Source of the DNA: Sphingomonas crocodyli
GTDB lineage: Bacteria; Pseudomonadota; Alphaproteobacteria; Sphingomonadales; Sphingomonadaceae
Direction: 5' to 3'
NCBI RefSeq assembly: GCF_004005865.1
Contig: NZ_SACN01000004.1
Coordinates: 124,001 to 188,000, forward strand
Length of the DNA stretch: 64,000 nt
Part shown: positions 1 to 10,181 of the stretch, one piece after another
Layout: every line of letters begins with the position of its first letter
Numbering within the stretch: the first letter of the stretch is position 1
Notes under the pieces: model-generated
Database searches by the model: none
The model's input: only the letters and a program-made list of their open reading frames with translations
Told to the model about the DNA's origin: nothing
Translations under genes and position numbers: made by a program

Positions 1-2
1 GC

Positions 3-317
3 AATTATAAGTCGAAGCATAACGGCATCTCGGCGATCCCGCTGGCGACCGGCACCAATCTGGCGCTGTTCGGGATCACCCCGGCGGAGCAGGCGCGCCT
101 GAAGGATTTGCAGCTGATCAAGGGCTACTGGCTCGTCAACGGCCGCCTCGCGCTGCAGAAGATCGATCTGGGCGGCACGAAGGCGACCGTAGCTCTTTGG
201 GGCCGCAACATCTTCGACGCCAAGGAGATCAGCTACACGCCGGGCTTCATCAGCATCTACAGCGCCGATTACGAGCGCGCCCGGACCTACGGCGTCGACC
301 TGACGGTCGAATTCTAA
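3..317 (+). CDS. TonB-dependent receptor, C-terminal fragment
   Basis: The window opens inside a reading frame whose last 104 residues are visible; the start lies upstream. The segment reads as the final beta-strands of an outer-membrane barrel: alternating polar and hydrophobic residues, the phrase NIFDAKEISYTPGFISIYSADY and a terminal TVEF ending in phenylalanine, which is typical of outer-membrane proteins recognised by the BAM complex. TonB-dependent receptors of sphingomonads commonly end with a strand of this kind after a GRNIF/GRNLF segment. The ligand cannot be inferred because the plug domain is outside the window. A strong hairpin terminator follows 23 bases later, so this is the last gene of its transcript. 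Confidence 0.75.
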   Translation, partial: NYKSKHNGISAIPLATGTNLALFGITPAEQARLKDLQLIKGYWLVNGRLALQKIDLGGTKATVALWGRNIFDAKEISYTPGFISIYSADYERARTYGVDLTVEF

Positions 318-339
318 AACGTCCGGCATCACCTGAAAC

Positions 340-373
340 GCGCCCGCGGCCCCCAGCCGCGGGCGTTTTCTTT
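340..373 (+). terminator. Rho-independent terminator after the TonB-dependent receptor
   Basis: A perfect 10-bp GC-rich stem (341-350 with 356-365) closes a five-base loop and is followed by a T-rich run (TTTTCTTTT). It ends the receptor transcript and insulates the LuxR gene that follows. Confidence 0.85.
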
Positions 374-402
374 TGGGCTAAGGCTATGGCAGGCTGACGT
401 GC

Positions 403-819
403 ATGGGGTGGAGATTGTTCGGCTATGCGGTGATTCTGGGCGGGACCGCCGCCTTGCTCCAATGGCTCGACTATCTGCATGCGATCCGATCGATGCCGGG
501 CGATATCTACGTCGCGGTGCTGGCGATCGGGTTCATGGCGCTGGGGCTGTGGGCGGGGAATCGGCTGACGCGGCGGCGTGCATCCGCGATTCCGTTCGAA
601 CGCAACGATGCCGCGATCCGATCGCTGGGCCTTTCGCCACGCGAATGCGAATTGCTGGCGCTGCTGGCATCGGGCCGGTCGAACAAGGAACTTGCGCGCG
701 AGCTGGGCATATCGCCCAACACGGTCAAGACCCACCTCGCCCGCCTGTTCGACAAACTGGACGTCGGCCGGCGGATCGAGGCGATCGAGAAGGCGCGGAT
801 GCTGGCTCTCATCGAATGA
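403..819 (+). CDS. Membrane-anchored LuxR-type transcriptional regulator
   Basis: This 138-residue protein has two predicted membrane segments (about residues 5-21 and 35-54) followed by a complete LuxR/FixJ helix-turn-helix at about 77-125, with the signature [22 protein letters not shown] and [17 protein letters not shown]. There is no receiver or autoinducer-binding domain. Small membrane-tethered LuxR proteins of this shape are usually annotated only as response regulator transcription factors, and the signal is unknown. It stands alone between a terminator and a DUF4199 gene that begins 118 bases later. Pairing with that membrane protein is possible, since this combination is seen in sphingomonads, but it is inference here. 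Confidence 0.85.
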   Translation: MGWRLFGYAVILGGTAALLQWLDYLHAIRSMPGDIYVAVLAIGFMALGLWAGNRLTRRRASAIPFERNDAAIRSLGLSPRECELLALLASGRSNKELARELGISPNTVKTHLARLFDKLDVGRRIEAIEKARMLALIE

Positions 820-937
820 CTGTTACCGTGAAAGGCCGCGTCGTCCGGGCCAAATCACCCATCCGGGCGATAGCAGGACATCGTACGGGCCGGCATTTGC
901 GGGCGACCGATAAGACCAATCACAGGGAGCCTGCACC

Positions 938-1474
938 ATGACCACCCACCCGATCCTGCGTTACGCCGCCATTTACGGCCTGCTGTCGGGCATCGTGATC
1001 ATCGCGATCCTGATCGCCGGCATGAATGTGGGCGGCATCGGCCATTCGATGTGGTTCGGCTATCTGGTGATGCTGGCCGCCTTGACCTTCATCTTCGTAG
1101 GCGTGAAGCGCTATCGCGACATCGAAAAAGGCGGGGTGATCCGCTTCCTGCCCGCCTTGGGCACCGGCCTTGCGATCGCGGTGGTGGCGGGGATCGCCTA
1201 TGTCGCGATCTGGGAAAGCTATCTGGCGGCGACCGGATATCGCTTCATGGACGATTATATCGCCTCGACCATCGCCGCCCAGCGCGCGGCGGGCGTCAAG
1301 GGCGCCGAATTGGCCGGGCAGATCGCCGAACTCGAGGCGATGCGGGTCCAATATGCCAACCCGCTGATCCGCCTGCCGATGACCTTTTGTGAGGTCTTCC
1401 CGGTCGGCTTCATAGTCTCGCTGGTTTCCGCCGCAATCCTGCGCAATCCGCGCGTGCTGCCGCTCAGGGCTTAA
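938..1474 (+). CDS. DUF4199 family membrane protein
   Basis: The 178-residue protein has four predicted membrane segments (about 8-28, 39-57, 70-93 and 152-168) and a charged stretch between the third and fourth (about 105-140) that includes a helix rich in Gln, Ala and Glu. The opening (RYAAIYGLLSGIVII) and the V-K-x-Y-R-D motif after the second segment fit the DUF4199 family, whose function is unknown. The start is supported by AGGGAG eight bases upstream. It follows the LuxR gene on the same strand and converges on a 2'-5' RNA ligase gene, overlapping its end by four bases. Confidence 0.8.
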   Translation: MTTHPILRYAAIYGLLSGIVIIAILIAGMNVGGIGHSMWFGYLVMLAALTFIFVGVKRYRDIEKGGVIRFLPALGTGLAIAVVAGIAYVAIWESYLAATGYRFMDDYIASTIAAQRAAGVKGAELAGQIAELEAMRVQYANPLIRLPMTFCEVFPVGFIVSLVSAAILRNPRVLPLRA

Positions 1475-2019
1475 TCACCCAGCTTCCAGCGGCCCAGAAT
1501 GCGGTGCTCGGTCAGGCCGACGAGGCTGTGGACGAGCACCAGTTCGTCGCTGCGCCAGCTGATCAGCGGCACCGAGCGTCGGAAGCTGTCGCGCATGCCA
1601 TAAGCGATCGTGACGTGCGGATCGAAACGATAGCCGCGCATCGACGGCACGCCCGCCACCGCCAGCCCATAAGCCAGCTTGTCGCGGAAGGCGCCCAGCA
1701 CCGGCATATGATCGCCCGGCCGCAGCAGCACGTTGCTGACATTGCCGATCAGTTCGCCGAGCGCCACGCGCATCGCCGGCCCTGCGATCTTCGCCGCAAC
1801 CTTGCTCATCCGATCGATCAGCTCCGGATCGGGCGTGGTCGGCCGATCATGGACGAACAGGGTCATGTGCAGCTTTTCGTCGGGGATATGCGACTGGACC
1901 GGCCCCAGCCCGTCGCGGATCTCGGCGATCTCGCCGATCGCCTCCTCGCTCGGCTTCAGCGCGAAGAACAGCCGATGGAGAACCAGTTCGTCCGTGTCGT
2001 AACTACGCAGCTTCGTCAT
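1471..2019 (-). CDS. 2'-5' RNA ligase / cyclic phosphodiesterase family protein
   Basis: The product is 182 residues long and carries the two H-x-T catalytic motifs of the 2H phosphoesterase superfamily: HMT at 51-53 and HVT at 135-137, the latter in the usual D-P-H-V-T context. The spacing and length fit the bacterial ThpR/LigT group, which opens RNA 2',3'-cyclic phosphates and can join 2'-5' RNA ends in vitro; the physiological substrate is unresolved. The start is backed by GGGAG seven bases upstream. The gene is monocistronic, with a 96-base gap to the polyprenyl synthase gene behind it. Confidence 0.88.
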   Translation of the reverse strand: MTKLRSYDTDELVLHRLFFALKPSEEAIGEIAEIRDGLGPVQSHIPDEKLHMTLFVHDRPTTPDPELIDRMSKVAAKIAGPAMRVALGELIGNVSNVLLRPGDHMPVLGAFRDKLAYGLAVAGVPSMRGYRFDPHVTIAYGMRDSFRRSVPLISWRSDELVLVHSLVGLTEHRILGRWKLGD

Positions 2020-2115
2020 GGCGCATCTCCCGTTGGAGTCGCACCCATTTAGAACAAAACAAGAACATTGGCAAGCGCGCTTATCTGCAGCCGGAAATCA
2101 CGCCCCAAAATCCGC

Positions 2116-3129
2116 TTAGAAAGCGCGCGAAACCGCGAATTCGACCGCTTCGATCAGCGCCGATTTGGCCTGCCCGTTCGGGAAGGCGGCCAGCGCGTCG
2201 ATCGCGCGGCGGCCATAATGGCGTGCGCGTTCGGCCGTATCGGAAAGCGCGCCGGTCGCGTGGAGGATCGCGGTCGCCCGCGCCAGATCCTCGTCGTCGT
2301 TGCGCAGCCCCTCGATCGCTTCGCGCAGGAAGGTGCGATCCTCTTCACCCGCGCGCGCATAGGCCAGGATGACCGGCAAGGTGACCTTGCCGTCACGGAA
2401 ATCGTCGCCGGCATCCTTGCCCATCGTCGCGCCGTCCGACTCATAGTCGATCACGTCATCGACCAGCTGGAAAGCGACGCCGAGATAGCGGCCGTACTGA
2501 TCGAGCGCTTCCTCGATCGCGGCATCGCGCTCCGCCACCACCGCGGCGATGCGACAGGCGGCGGCGAACAAAACCGCCGTCTTGGCGGTGATGATGTCGA
2601 GGTAGCGTTCCTCGCTCGTCTCGATCCGGCGTTGCGCGGTCAACTGATTGACCTCGCCCTCCGCGATCACCGCCGATGCGTTCGACAAGATCTTGAGGAC
2701 GCGCAACGAACCGTCCTCGACCATCAGTTCGAACGAGCGGCTGAACAGGAAATCGCCGACGAGGACGCTGGCGGCATTGCCCCAGATCATGTTCGCTGTG
2801 CGCCGCCCGCGCCGCAGCCCCGACTGATCGACGACATCGTCGTGCAGCAAGGTCGCAGTGTGAATGAACTCCACCGTCGCGGCAAGCTTGTGGTGACGCG
2901 TACCATGATAATCGAGCAGCTTCGCGCAGGCGAGCGTGAGCATTGGCCGCATCCGCTTCCCGCCGCCCGCGATCAGGTGCCCTGCCAGTTCGGGGATCAA
3001 CGGCACGTCCGACTGCATGCGCGCCAGGATCACACCGTTCACCTGGTTCATATCGGCAGCGACAAGCTGCATGATCGGATCGAGCGAGGGCGTGGCGGCC
3101 CGGCGGATCGGCGTGACAGTTGCGGTCAT
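2116..3129 (-). CDS. Polyprenyl (octaprenyl or decaprenyl) diphosphate synthase
   Basis: This is a trans-isoprenyl diphosphate synthase of 337 residues. It has the first aspartate-rich motif (LLHDDVVD, Asp97-Asp98), the GGGKRMRP substrate-binding loop before it, and the second aspartate motif DDVIDYESD at about 224. The enzyme makes the all-trans polyprenyl tail of ubiquinone from farnesyl diphosphate and IPP. Sphingomonads make mainly Q-10, so a decaprenyl product is plausible, but chain length cannot be read from these motifs. The chosen start (MTATVTP) is an internal ATG; twelve more in-frame codons exist upstream but lack family similarity. The chorismate mutase gene diverges from it, 105 bases away. 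Confidence 0.92.
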   Translation of the reverse strand: MTATVTPIRRAATPSLDPIMQLVAADMNQVNGVILARMQSDVPLIPELAGHLIAGGGKRMRPMLTLACAKLLDYHGTRHHKLAATVEFIHTATLLHDDVVDQSGLRRGRRTANMIWGNAASVLVGDFLFSRSFELMVEDGSLRVLKILSNASAVIAEGEVNQLTAQRRIETSEERYLDIITAKTAVLFAAACRIAAVVAERDAAIEEALDQYGRYLGVAFQLVDDVIDYESDGATMGKDAGDDFRDGKVTLPVILAYARAGEEDRTFLREAIEGLRNDDEDLARATAILHATGALSDTAERARHYGRRAIDALAAFPNGQAKSALIEAVEFAVSRAF

Positions 3130-3234
3130 GGCCGTGCAGATGGTCCCGCCCGGAACGAAAGGCAAGCATCATGGCTTGCGTTCGAGGCCATCCGCCAACA
3201 AAAGGCGACGGATACGGGTTTCGGGGACGATTGC

Positions 3235-3525
3235 ATGACCGACGACACGCTGGCGCGCTATCGCGAGAGCATCGACAATATCGACGCGGCGCTGGTCTTC
3301 ATGCTGGCCGAACGCTTCAAGATCACCAAGGCGGTAGGCGAGCATAAGGCGAAGACCGGCCTGCCCCCCGCCGATCCGAACCGCGAATCGATCCAGATCG
3401 AGCGCCTGCGCTCGCTGGCGAAAAGCGCGAACCTCGATCCCGATTTTTCGGAGAAGTTCCTGCGCTTCATCATCGACGAGGTGATTCATCACCATCGCAA
3501 GGCGGGTGCCGGGATGACGGGATGA
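3235..3525 (+). CDS. Chorismate mutase (AroQ type)
   Basis: This 96-residue all-helical protein matches a stand-alone AroQ chorismate mutase, converting chorismate to prephenate for phenylalanine and tyrosine synthesis. The active-site basic residues are in register with the classical enzyme: Arg10 (RYRESIDNID), Arg27, Lys38 and Arg50 (ADPNRE), followed by the C-terminal helix FIIDEVIHHHR. The start is the ATG after a purine-rich stretch; the open frame continues far upstream, but that part is antisense to the polyprenyl synthase gene. There is no fused prephenate dehydratase. The ABC-F gene converges on it with one base between the stop codons. Confidence 0.9.
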   Translation: MTDDTLARYRESIDNIDAALVFMLAERFKITKAVGEHKAKTGLPPADPNRESIQIERLRSLAKSANLDPDFSEKFLRFIIDEVIHHHRKAGAGMTG

Positions 3526-3526
3526 A

Positions 3527-5311
<1,785 letters not shown>

Positions 5312-5389
5312 TGTGCAACAGTCTGAGAAGGTTGTCGGGGCTGGGCGCCTATACCGGCACATTCATGCCCTATTCAACGCGTCGCCCCT

Positions 5390-5704
5390 ATGCCACAGTT
5401 CATGGTAATGCGTAACCTTCTCGCCGCGCTGGCAATTGCCGGCACCCTTTCCGCGCCCGCGTTTGCCGATCGGCGCACGCCGGAGCAGGATATGCTGCGC
5501 CAGGGTGTGCGTTCCGGCGCGATCCTGCCCTATCAGGAAATGCGCGCGCGGGCGCAGAGCAGCGTCAGCGGCGGGCAAATGATCGGATCGGAATTCGATC
5601 CGGGAACCGGCCATTATCGTTTCAAGTTTCAGCGGGGCGGATCGGTGATCTGGGTCGATATGGACGGCCGCACCGGACGCGAGATCGGCCGTATCGGGGA
5701 CTGA
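5390..5704 (+). CDS. Small periplasmic PepSY-like protein
   Basis: The protein of up to 104 residues begins with a signal peptide (MRNLLAALAIAGTLSAPAFA from the third Met, base 5408; the first two Met add six residues). The mature part is about 78 residues. Its end, FKFQRGGSVIWVDMDGRTGREIG, resembles the beta-hairpin of PepSY domains, in which a substrate strand is followed by V-x-V-D-x-x-T-G. It is followed after 31 bases by an OmpR-type response regulator and a histidine kinase. PepSY-like genes often precede such pairs, suggesting an accessory or periplasmic sensor role. No clear Shine-Dalgarno sequence favours one start over another. Confidence 0.75.
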   Translation: MPQFMVMRNLLAALAIAGTLSAPAFADRRTPEQDMLRQGVRSGAILPYQEMRARAQSSVSGGQMIGSEFDPGTGHYRFKFQRGGSVIWVDMDGRTGREIGRIGD

Positions 5705-5735
5705 CCCCGAAAGACCGACGAAAGAAGGGATTCGA

Positions 5736-6401
5736 ATGCGCGTATTGATCGTCGAAGACGAACCCAATCTGGGCCGCCAGCTGCGCGCCACGCTGGAAGG
5801 CGCGGGCTATGCGATCGACCTGGCCACCGATGGCGAGGACGGCCACTATCTCGGCTCCACCGAAAATTACGACGCGGTGATCCTCGACCTCGGCCTGCCC
5901 GAAGTCGATGGGCTGACCGTGCTCGATCGCTGGCGGCGCGAGGGCAAGGATACGCCCGTTCTGGTGCTGACCGCGCGGGACAGCTGGTCGGACAAGGTCG
6001 CGGGGCTCGATGCCGGCGCCGACGATTATCTGGCCAAGCCCTTCCAGACCGAAGAACTGATCGCCCGCCTGCGCGCGCTGATCCGCCGCGCGTCGGGCAA
6101 TGCATCGTCCGAACTGACCGCGGGCGACATCCGCCTCGACACGCGTTCGGGCAAGGTGACGAAGGCCGGCGAGCCGGTGAAGCTGACCGCGCAGGAATAT
6201 AAGCTGCTCAGCTATCTGCTCCACCACAAGGGCAAGGTCGTCAGCCGCACCGAGCTGATCGAACATATTTACGATCAGGATTTCGATCGCGATTCGAACA
6301 CGATCGAAGTGTTCGTCACCCGCATCCGCAAGAAGCTGGGCCAGGACGTGATCACCACGATCCGCGGCCTCGGTTATTCGCTGGACGATCCCGACGCCTG
6401 A
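5736..6401 (+). CDS. OmpR/PhoP-type response regulator
   Basis: This 221-residue response regulator has an N-terminal receiver domain (acidic Glu7-Asp8, phospho-acceptor Asp51, Thr79, Lys101) and a C-terminal winged helix of the OmpR class (from about 125, with LTAQEYKLLSYLLHHKGKVVSR and the recognition-helix region VFVTRIRKKLG). It is the middle gene of a PepSY-like/regulator/kinase operon and ends one base before the kinase gene. The arrangement resembles PhoP/PhoQ-like or FeuP/FeuQ-like systems of alphaproteobacteria that respond to envelope or metal conditions; the actual signal is not evident. A clear GAAGGGA ribosome-binding site lies upstream. Confidence 0.93.
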   Translation: MRVLIVEDEPNLGRQLRATLEGAGYAIDLATDGEDGHYLGSTENYDAVILDLGLPEVDGLTVLDRWRREGKDTPVLVLTARDSWSDKVAGLDAGADDYLAKPFQTEELIARLRALIRRASGNASSELTAGDIRLDTRSGKVTKAGEPVKLTAQEYKLLSYLLHHKGKVVSRTELIEHIYDQDFDRDSNTIEVFVTRIRKKLGQDVITTIRGLGYSLDDPDA

Positions 6402-6402
6402 T

Positions 6403-7809
6403 ATGGGTGGCCTGAAACGCCGGTTGGCGATCGCGCGCGCGGTGCTGAAAGGCCGGCCGCGCGATCCGAACCGGCAATCGACCGGATCGCTGACGCGCCG
6501 CATGATCGGCATTGCCGCGCTGTGGATCAGCGTGCTGCTGATCGGTGGCGGCTTCGCGCTCGATCGGGTGCTGTCCGATGCGATCACGCGCAACTTCGAC
6601 AGCCAGCTTTCCTACGCGCTGACCGCAATGGTCGCATCGGCCGAAGTCGGCCCGGATGGCGAGGTGCGCTTCAATCGGCCGCTGGGCGATCAACGCTTCC
6701 TCGAACCCTATTCGGGCCTCTACTGGCAGGTTTCCGCCCCCGGCCATGATCCGTTCCGGTCGCGATCCCTGTGGGATCGCGCGCTCCAGCAATCGGCGGA
6801 TCATGCCGGTGCCGAGGATCATGTCCACGACAGCAAGGAGTTTCAGGGCGAGGATCTGCGCATCATCGATCGCGAGGTGCGCCTGCCCGGATCGCCCGCC
6901 GCATGGCGTTTCCAGGTCGCGGCCAATCGCGACGCGCTGAACGATCAGATCGCCATTCTGCGGCGGACATTGGTGCGCGCCTTCGCGATCCTTGGCATGG
7001 GTCTGATCGTGCTGGCCGCATTGCAGGCGGTGTTCGGGCTGCTGCCGCTGCGCACGCTGCGCCGCGCAGTCGCTTCGGTGCGGTCGGGCGAGGCTTCACG
7101 CGTCGACGTCCACCTGCCCGACGAGGTTGCGCCGCTGGTGGAGGAGTTGAACGCCCTGCTCCAGCACAGCGAGACGCAGGCGGAGGAGGCGCGGCGCCAT
7201 GCCGGCAACCTCGCCCACGCGCTCAAGACGCCGCTGACCGTGCTGATGAACGAGGCGACATCGCCCACCGCCGACCTGCCCGACATCGTCATCCGCGCGA
7301 CGACGACGATGCGCCGGCAGGTCGACCACCATCTCGCCCGCGCCCGCGCGGTCGGCCGGCGTGCGAACACGCAGGCGCGGTCCGAAGTGTGGCCATCACT
7401 CAAGGCCGTCGAGCGCGCGATGGGGCGGATGCACCGCCACGTCACGGTCGACCTTGCCGGCGCGCAGGATGCGGCGATCCATGTCGAGCGGCAGGATCTG
7501 GACGAAATCCTCGGCAACCTGATCGAAAATGCCGCCAAATATGGCAATGGCCGCGTGTTCGTGACCGTGGTCAAGGATGCGGGCTTCGTCGAGTTGCAGA
7601 TCGAGGATGACGGCCCCGGCATCCCCGCAGACCAGCGCGGCAAGTTGTTCGAACGCGGGGCGCGGCTCGACACCGGCAAGCCGGGAACGGGGCTGGGATT
7701 GGCGATCGTGCGCGACGTGATCGAGATTTACGGCGGCACGATTTCGCTCGAGGAGAGCGAGGATTTGGGCGGCCTGATGGTGCGCGTGCGATTGCCGGCG
7801 GCGGTCTGA
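6403..7809 (+). CDS. Two-component sensor histidine kinase, PhoQ/FeuQ-like
   Basis: This 468-residue kinase has two membrane segments (about 36-53 and 194-216) framing a ~140-residue periplasmic sensor region, then a HAMP-like linker, the dimerisation helix with the H box (GNLAHALKTPLTVL, His272) and an ATPase domain with N box (NLIENAAKYG), G1 (DDGPGIP) and G2 (GTGLGLAIV). The H box sequence LAHALKTPL is the one found in PhoQ-like kinases rather than the commoner SHELRTPL. It lies directly behind its response regulator and is the last gene of that operon; a perfect palindrome follows the stop codon. Confidence 0.93.
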   Translation: MGGLKRRLAIARAVLKGRPRDPNRQSTGSLTRRMIGIAALWISVLLIGGGFALDRVLSDAITRNFDSQLSYALTAMVASAEVGPDGEVRFNRPLGDQRFLEPYSGLYWQVSAPGHDPFRSRSLWDRALQQSADHAGAEDHVHDSKEFQGEDLRIIDREVRLPGSPAAWRFQVAANRDALNDQIAILRRTLVRAFAILGMGLIVLAALQAVFGLLPLRTLRRAVASVRSGEASRVDVHLPDEVAPLVEELNALLQHSETQAEEARRHAGNLAHALKTPLTVLMNEATSPTADLPDIVIRATTTMRRQVDHHLARARAVGRRANTQARSEVWPSLKAVERAMGRMHRHVTVDLAGAQDAAIHVERQDLDEILGNLIENAAKYGNGRVFVTVVKDAGFVELQIEDDGPGIPADQRGKLFERGARLDTGKPGTGLGLAIVRDVIEIYGGTISLEESEDLGGLMVRVRLPAAV

Positions 7810-7817
7810 CACGCGAA

Positions 7818-7837
7818 AAGTTTCCTATAGGAAACTT
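7818..7837. repeat. 20-bp perfect palindrome between the kinase and DUF815 genes
   Basis: The sequence AAGTTTCCTATAGGAAACTT is fully self-complementary. It sits 8 bases after the kinase stop and one base before the end of the convergent DUF815 gene. A copy with one base changed occurs inside mtaB at 35874-35893. It lacks a T-run that would make it a standard terminator. Confidence 0.8.
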
Positions 7838-7838
7838 C

Positions 7839-8657
7839 CTACACGGACTTCCCCTGCCGCCCGGCTAGCTCGACCACATATTGCCACGCAACGCGGCCGG
7901 AACGGCCGCCGCGCTGGGTCGCCCAACTGATCGCGTCGAGCGGTTCGAAGGCGAGGCCATATTGCGCGGCATAGGCGCCGACCATCGCGACATAATGATC
8001 CTGATCGACCACATGGAAGCCGATCGACAGGCCGAAGCGATCGGCGAGCGCCATCTTGTCGTCGATCACGTCGCGTGGATTGATCGGGCTGTCCTGCTCC
8101 TTCAGGTCGCGCGACACGATGTGACGGCGATTGGCGGTGACGTGGAGCCGTGCATTGGCCGGCCGCGCCTCCGCCCCGCCCTCCAGCATCGATCGGAGCA
8201 GACGCGCGCCCTGGCTCGCACCCTCGTCGAAACCGAGATCGTCGATGAAGAGGATGAAGGCGCGCTCCACGCCTGCGATCAGATCGAACAGGCGCGGCAT
8301 CGTCTCGATCTTTTCCGCCGCAATCTCGATCAGGGCGACGTCGAGCCCTTCGATCTGCAGCGCGCCGACCGCCGATTTGACGAGCGCCGACTTGCCCGTC
8401 CCACGCGCGCCCCACAGCAAGGCATCATGCGCGCCAAGACCAGTCGCGTGGCGGCGAATGTTGTCGAGCACCACCGCCTTCTGCGCGTCGATGCCGGTCA
8501 GCAGATCGATCGGCAGCGGCCGGAAATCGCGCGCGGCCGCCAGCCCGCCGTCACGCCAGACATAGGCGGGGTGCAGCGCCGGATCGGCATGGGGCGCGGG
8601 CGGCGGTGCGATCCGCTCCAGCGCGGCGGCGATGCGGGCGAGCAGTTCCTCGGTCAT
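7839..8657 (-). CDS. DUF815 family ATPase (AAA-like)
   Basis: The 272-residue protein contains a Walker A motif (GARGTGKS, residues 83-90) and a Walker B region (AFILFIDDLGFDE). It matches the DUF815 family throughout, including the conserved segment after Walker B that ends in the arginine-rich HIVSRD and INPRDVIDDKMALADRFGL. The family is widespread in proteobacteria and predicted to be an ATP-dependent chaperone-like or DNA-processing protein, but its role is not established. The gene is single, converging on the histidine kinase gene and followed upstream by an inverted-repeat element. Confidence 0.87.
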   Translation of the reverse strand: MTEELLARIAAALERIAPPPAPHADPALHPAYVWRDGGLAAARDFRPLPIDLLTGIDAQKAVVLDNIRRHATGLGAHDALLWGARGTGKSALVKSAVGALQIEGLDVALIEIAAEKIETMPRLFDLIAGVERAFILFIDDLGFDEGASQGARLLRSMLEGGAEARPANARLHVTANRRHIVSRDLKEQDSPINPRDVIDDKMALADRFGLSIGFHVVDQDHYVAMVGAYAAQYGLAFEPLDAISWATQRGGRSGRVAWQYVVELAGRQGKSV

Positions 8658-8693
8658 GCCGCGGGGATAGGGTCGTCACGCGCGCGCCACAAC

Positions 8694-8814
8694 CCACCTC
8701 GTCATTGCGAGCGTAGCGAAGCAATCCAGGCCCGCATGAGAGAGGCTCGTAATCTAACTCTAGTACGGGCCTGGATTGCTTCGTCGCCTGCGGCTTCTCG
8801 CAATGACGAGGTGG
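8694..8814. repeat. Imperfect inverted-repeat element upstream of the DUF815 gene
   Basis: The outer arms (8694-8711 and 8797-8814) are an exact 18-bp inverted repeat of the form CCACCTCGTCATTGCGAG. Inner arms 8717-8734 and 8766-8783 pair over 18 bp (CGAAGCAATCCAGGCCCG). The element lies between the start of the DUF815 gene and the end of prsR, has no open frame, and looks like the REP/BIME-type palindromes dispersed in alphaproteobacterial genomes. On the prsR side it could also stop transcription. Confidence 0.8.
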
Positions 8815-8819
8815 GGTGG

Positions 8820-10181
8820 CTAAGCCGAAATCCCGTACTGCTTGAGCAGATCGTAGAGCGTCGGCCGACTGATCCCGAGCAGCTTGGCGGCGTTCGAGAT
8901 ATTGCCCTCGGCACGCGCGATCGCGCGGGTGATCGCGGTGCGATCGGCCTGTTCGCGCGCGGCGCGCAGGTTGAGAAAGCCGCCATCCTCGCGCCCCGGC
9001 GACAGATCGAGATCGTCGGCCGTGACCATCTTGCCCTCGGCCATGATCGCGGCGCGCTTCAGCCGGTTCTCCAGTTCGCGGACATTTCCGGGCCAGCTCC
9101 AGGCGTCGAGCGCGGCGATCGCCTCGGGCGTGAAGCCGCGCAGCTGCGGGTTGAGCTCGCGGGCATATCGCTTGATCTGCTGGCGCGCGATCAGCACCGC
9201 ATCGCCCGGCCGTTCGGAAAGCGGCGGGATCGTCACGACGATCTCGGCGAGGCGATAATAGAGATCTTCGCGGAAGCGCCCGTCGGCGATCATCGCGGGC
9301 AGATCCTGATGCGTGGCGGCGACGATCCGCGTGTCGACCTCGATCGCCTTGCGCCCGCCGATCCGCTCGATCACACGCTCCTGCAGGAAGCGCAGCAGCT
9401 TGACCTGCAGCGGCAGTGGCACGTCCCCGATCTCATCGAGGAACAATGTGCCGCCCTGCGCGAGTTCGATCTTGCCCTCGGCCGTGCGGACCGCGCCGGT
9501 GAACGCGCCCTTTTCGTAACCGAACAGTTCGGCTTCGAGCAGGGTGTCGGGGATGGCCGCGCAGTTGATCGCGACAAACTCTCCCTCGCGACGCGGCGAC
9601 GCCTGATGCAGCCCGCGCGCCAGCACCTCCTTGCCGGTTCCCGACGCGCCAAGCAGCAGCACCGACACGTCGGTCGCCGCGACCCGCTGGATCGTCTTCA
9701 GCGCCTTGAGCACTACCGGGTCGGCTGTGATGAAGCCGCCCGGATTGCCCTCCCCCGCCTGCTCTGCCGCCAGCCGTGCATTTTCCTGTTCGAGCGAGGA
9801 TAGCTCAAACGCGCGCTTCACGATCAGGCCAAGCTCATCGATGTCGACGGGCTTGTGGTAATAATCGTATGCACCCATCGCGACCGCGCGCAGCGCGCCT
9901 TCATGCGCGCCGTGGCCCGAGGCGACGATCACCTTGGTGTCGGGCTTCAGCGACAGGATCGTCTCGAGGATGGCGAAGCCTTCGCTCGTCCCGTCGGGAT
10001 CGGGCGGCAGGCCCAGATCAAGGGTGACGACGGCGGGTTCGTTGGCGCGCAGCGCATCGATCGCGGCCTTGCGGTCGCCCGCAATCACCACCTCATAATC
10101 CTCATAGGCCCAGCGCAACTGGCGCTGCAGCCCCTCATCATCCTCGACGACAAGCAAAATCGGCTTCTTCGGCAGGATCAA
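8820..10181 (-). CDS. prsR: PEP-CTERM-type sigma-54-dependent response regulator PrsR
   Basis: The 453-residue protein has an N-terminal receiver domain (phospho-acceptor Asp55, in [15 protein letters not shown]), a central AAA+ sigma-54 activation domain (Walker [15 protein letters not shown] loop, Walker [11 protein letters not shown]) and a C-terminal Fis-type helix-turn-helix ([25 protein letters not shown]). The long Pro/Asp insertion after the phospho-acceptor and the partner kinase identify the PrsR family, which drives sigma-54 promoters of exopolysaccharide and PEP-CTERM genes in XrtA-carrying bacteria. It overlaps the prsK stop codon by four bases, so the two are translationally coupled. 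No exosortase or PEP-CTERM protein gene is in the window. Confidence 0.9.
   Translation of the reverse strand: MILPKKPILLVVEDDEGLQRQLRWAYEDYEVVIAGDRKAAIDALRANEPAVVTLDLGLPPDPDGTSEGFAILETILSLKPDTKVIVASGHGAHEGALRAVAMGAYDYYHKPVDIDELGLIVKRAFELSSLEQENARLAAEQAGEGNPGGFITADPVVLKALKTIQRVAATDVSVLLLGASGTGKEVLARGLHQASPRREGEFVAINCAAIPDTLLEAELFGYEKGAFTGAVRTAEGKIELAQGGTLFLDEIGDVPLPLQVKLLRFLQERVIERIGGRKAIEVDTRIVAATHQDLPAMIADGRFREDLYYRLAEIVVTIPPLSERPGDAVLIARQQIKRYARELNPQLRGFTPEAIAALDAWSWPGNVRELENRLKRAAIMAEGKMVTADDLDLSPGREDGGFLNLRAAREQADRTAITRAIARAEGNISNAAKLLGISRPTLYDLLKQYGISA

Noticed and set aside
2068..3234. Upstream extension of the chorismate mutase frame
   Set aside because: The open frame runs antisense to the polyprenyl synthase gene; chorismate mutase similarity begins only at the ATG at 3235.
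7881..9803. A very long open frame (640 codons) on the plus strand
   Set aside because: It lies antisense to the DUF815 and prsR genes, crosses an inverted repeat, and its product is rich in Arg, His, Gln and Asp with no domain. This is the usual shadow frame of GC-rich genes.
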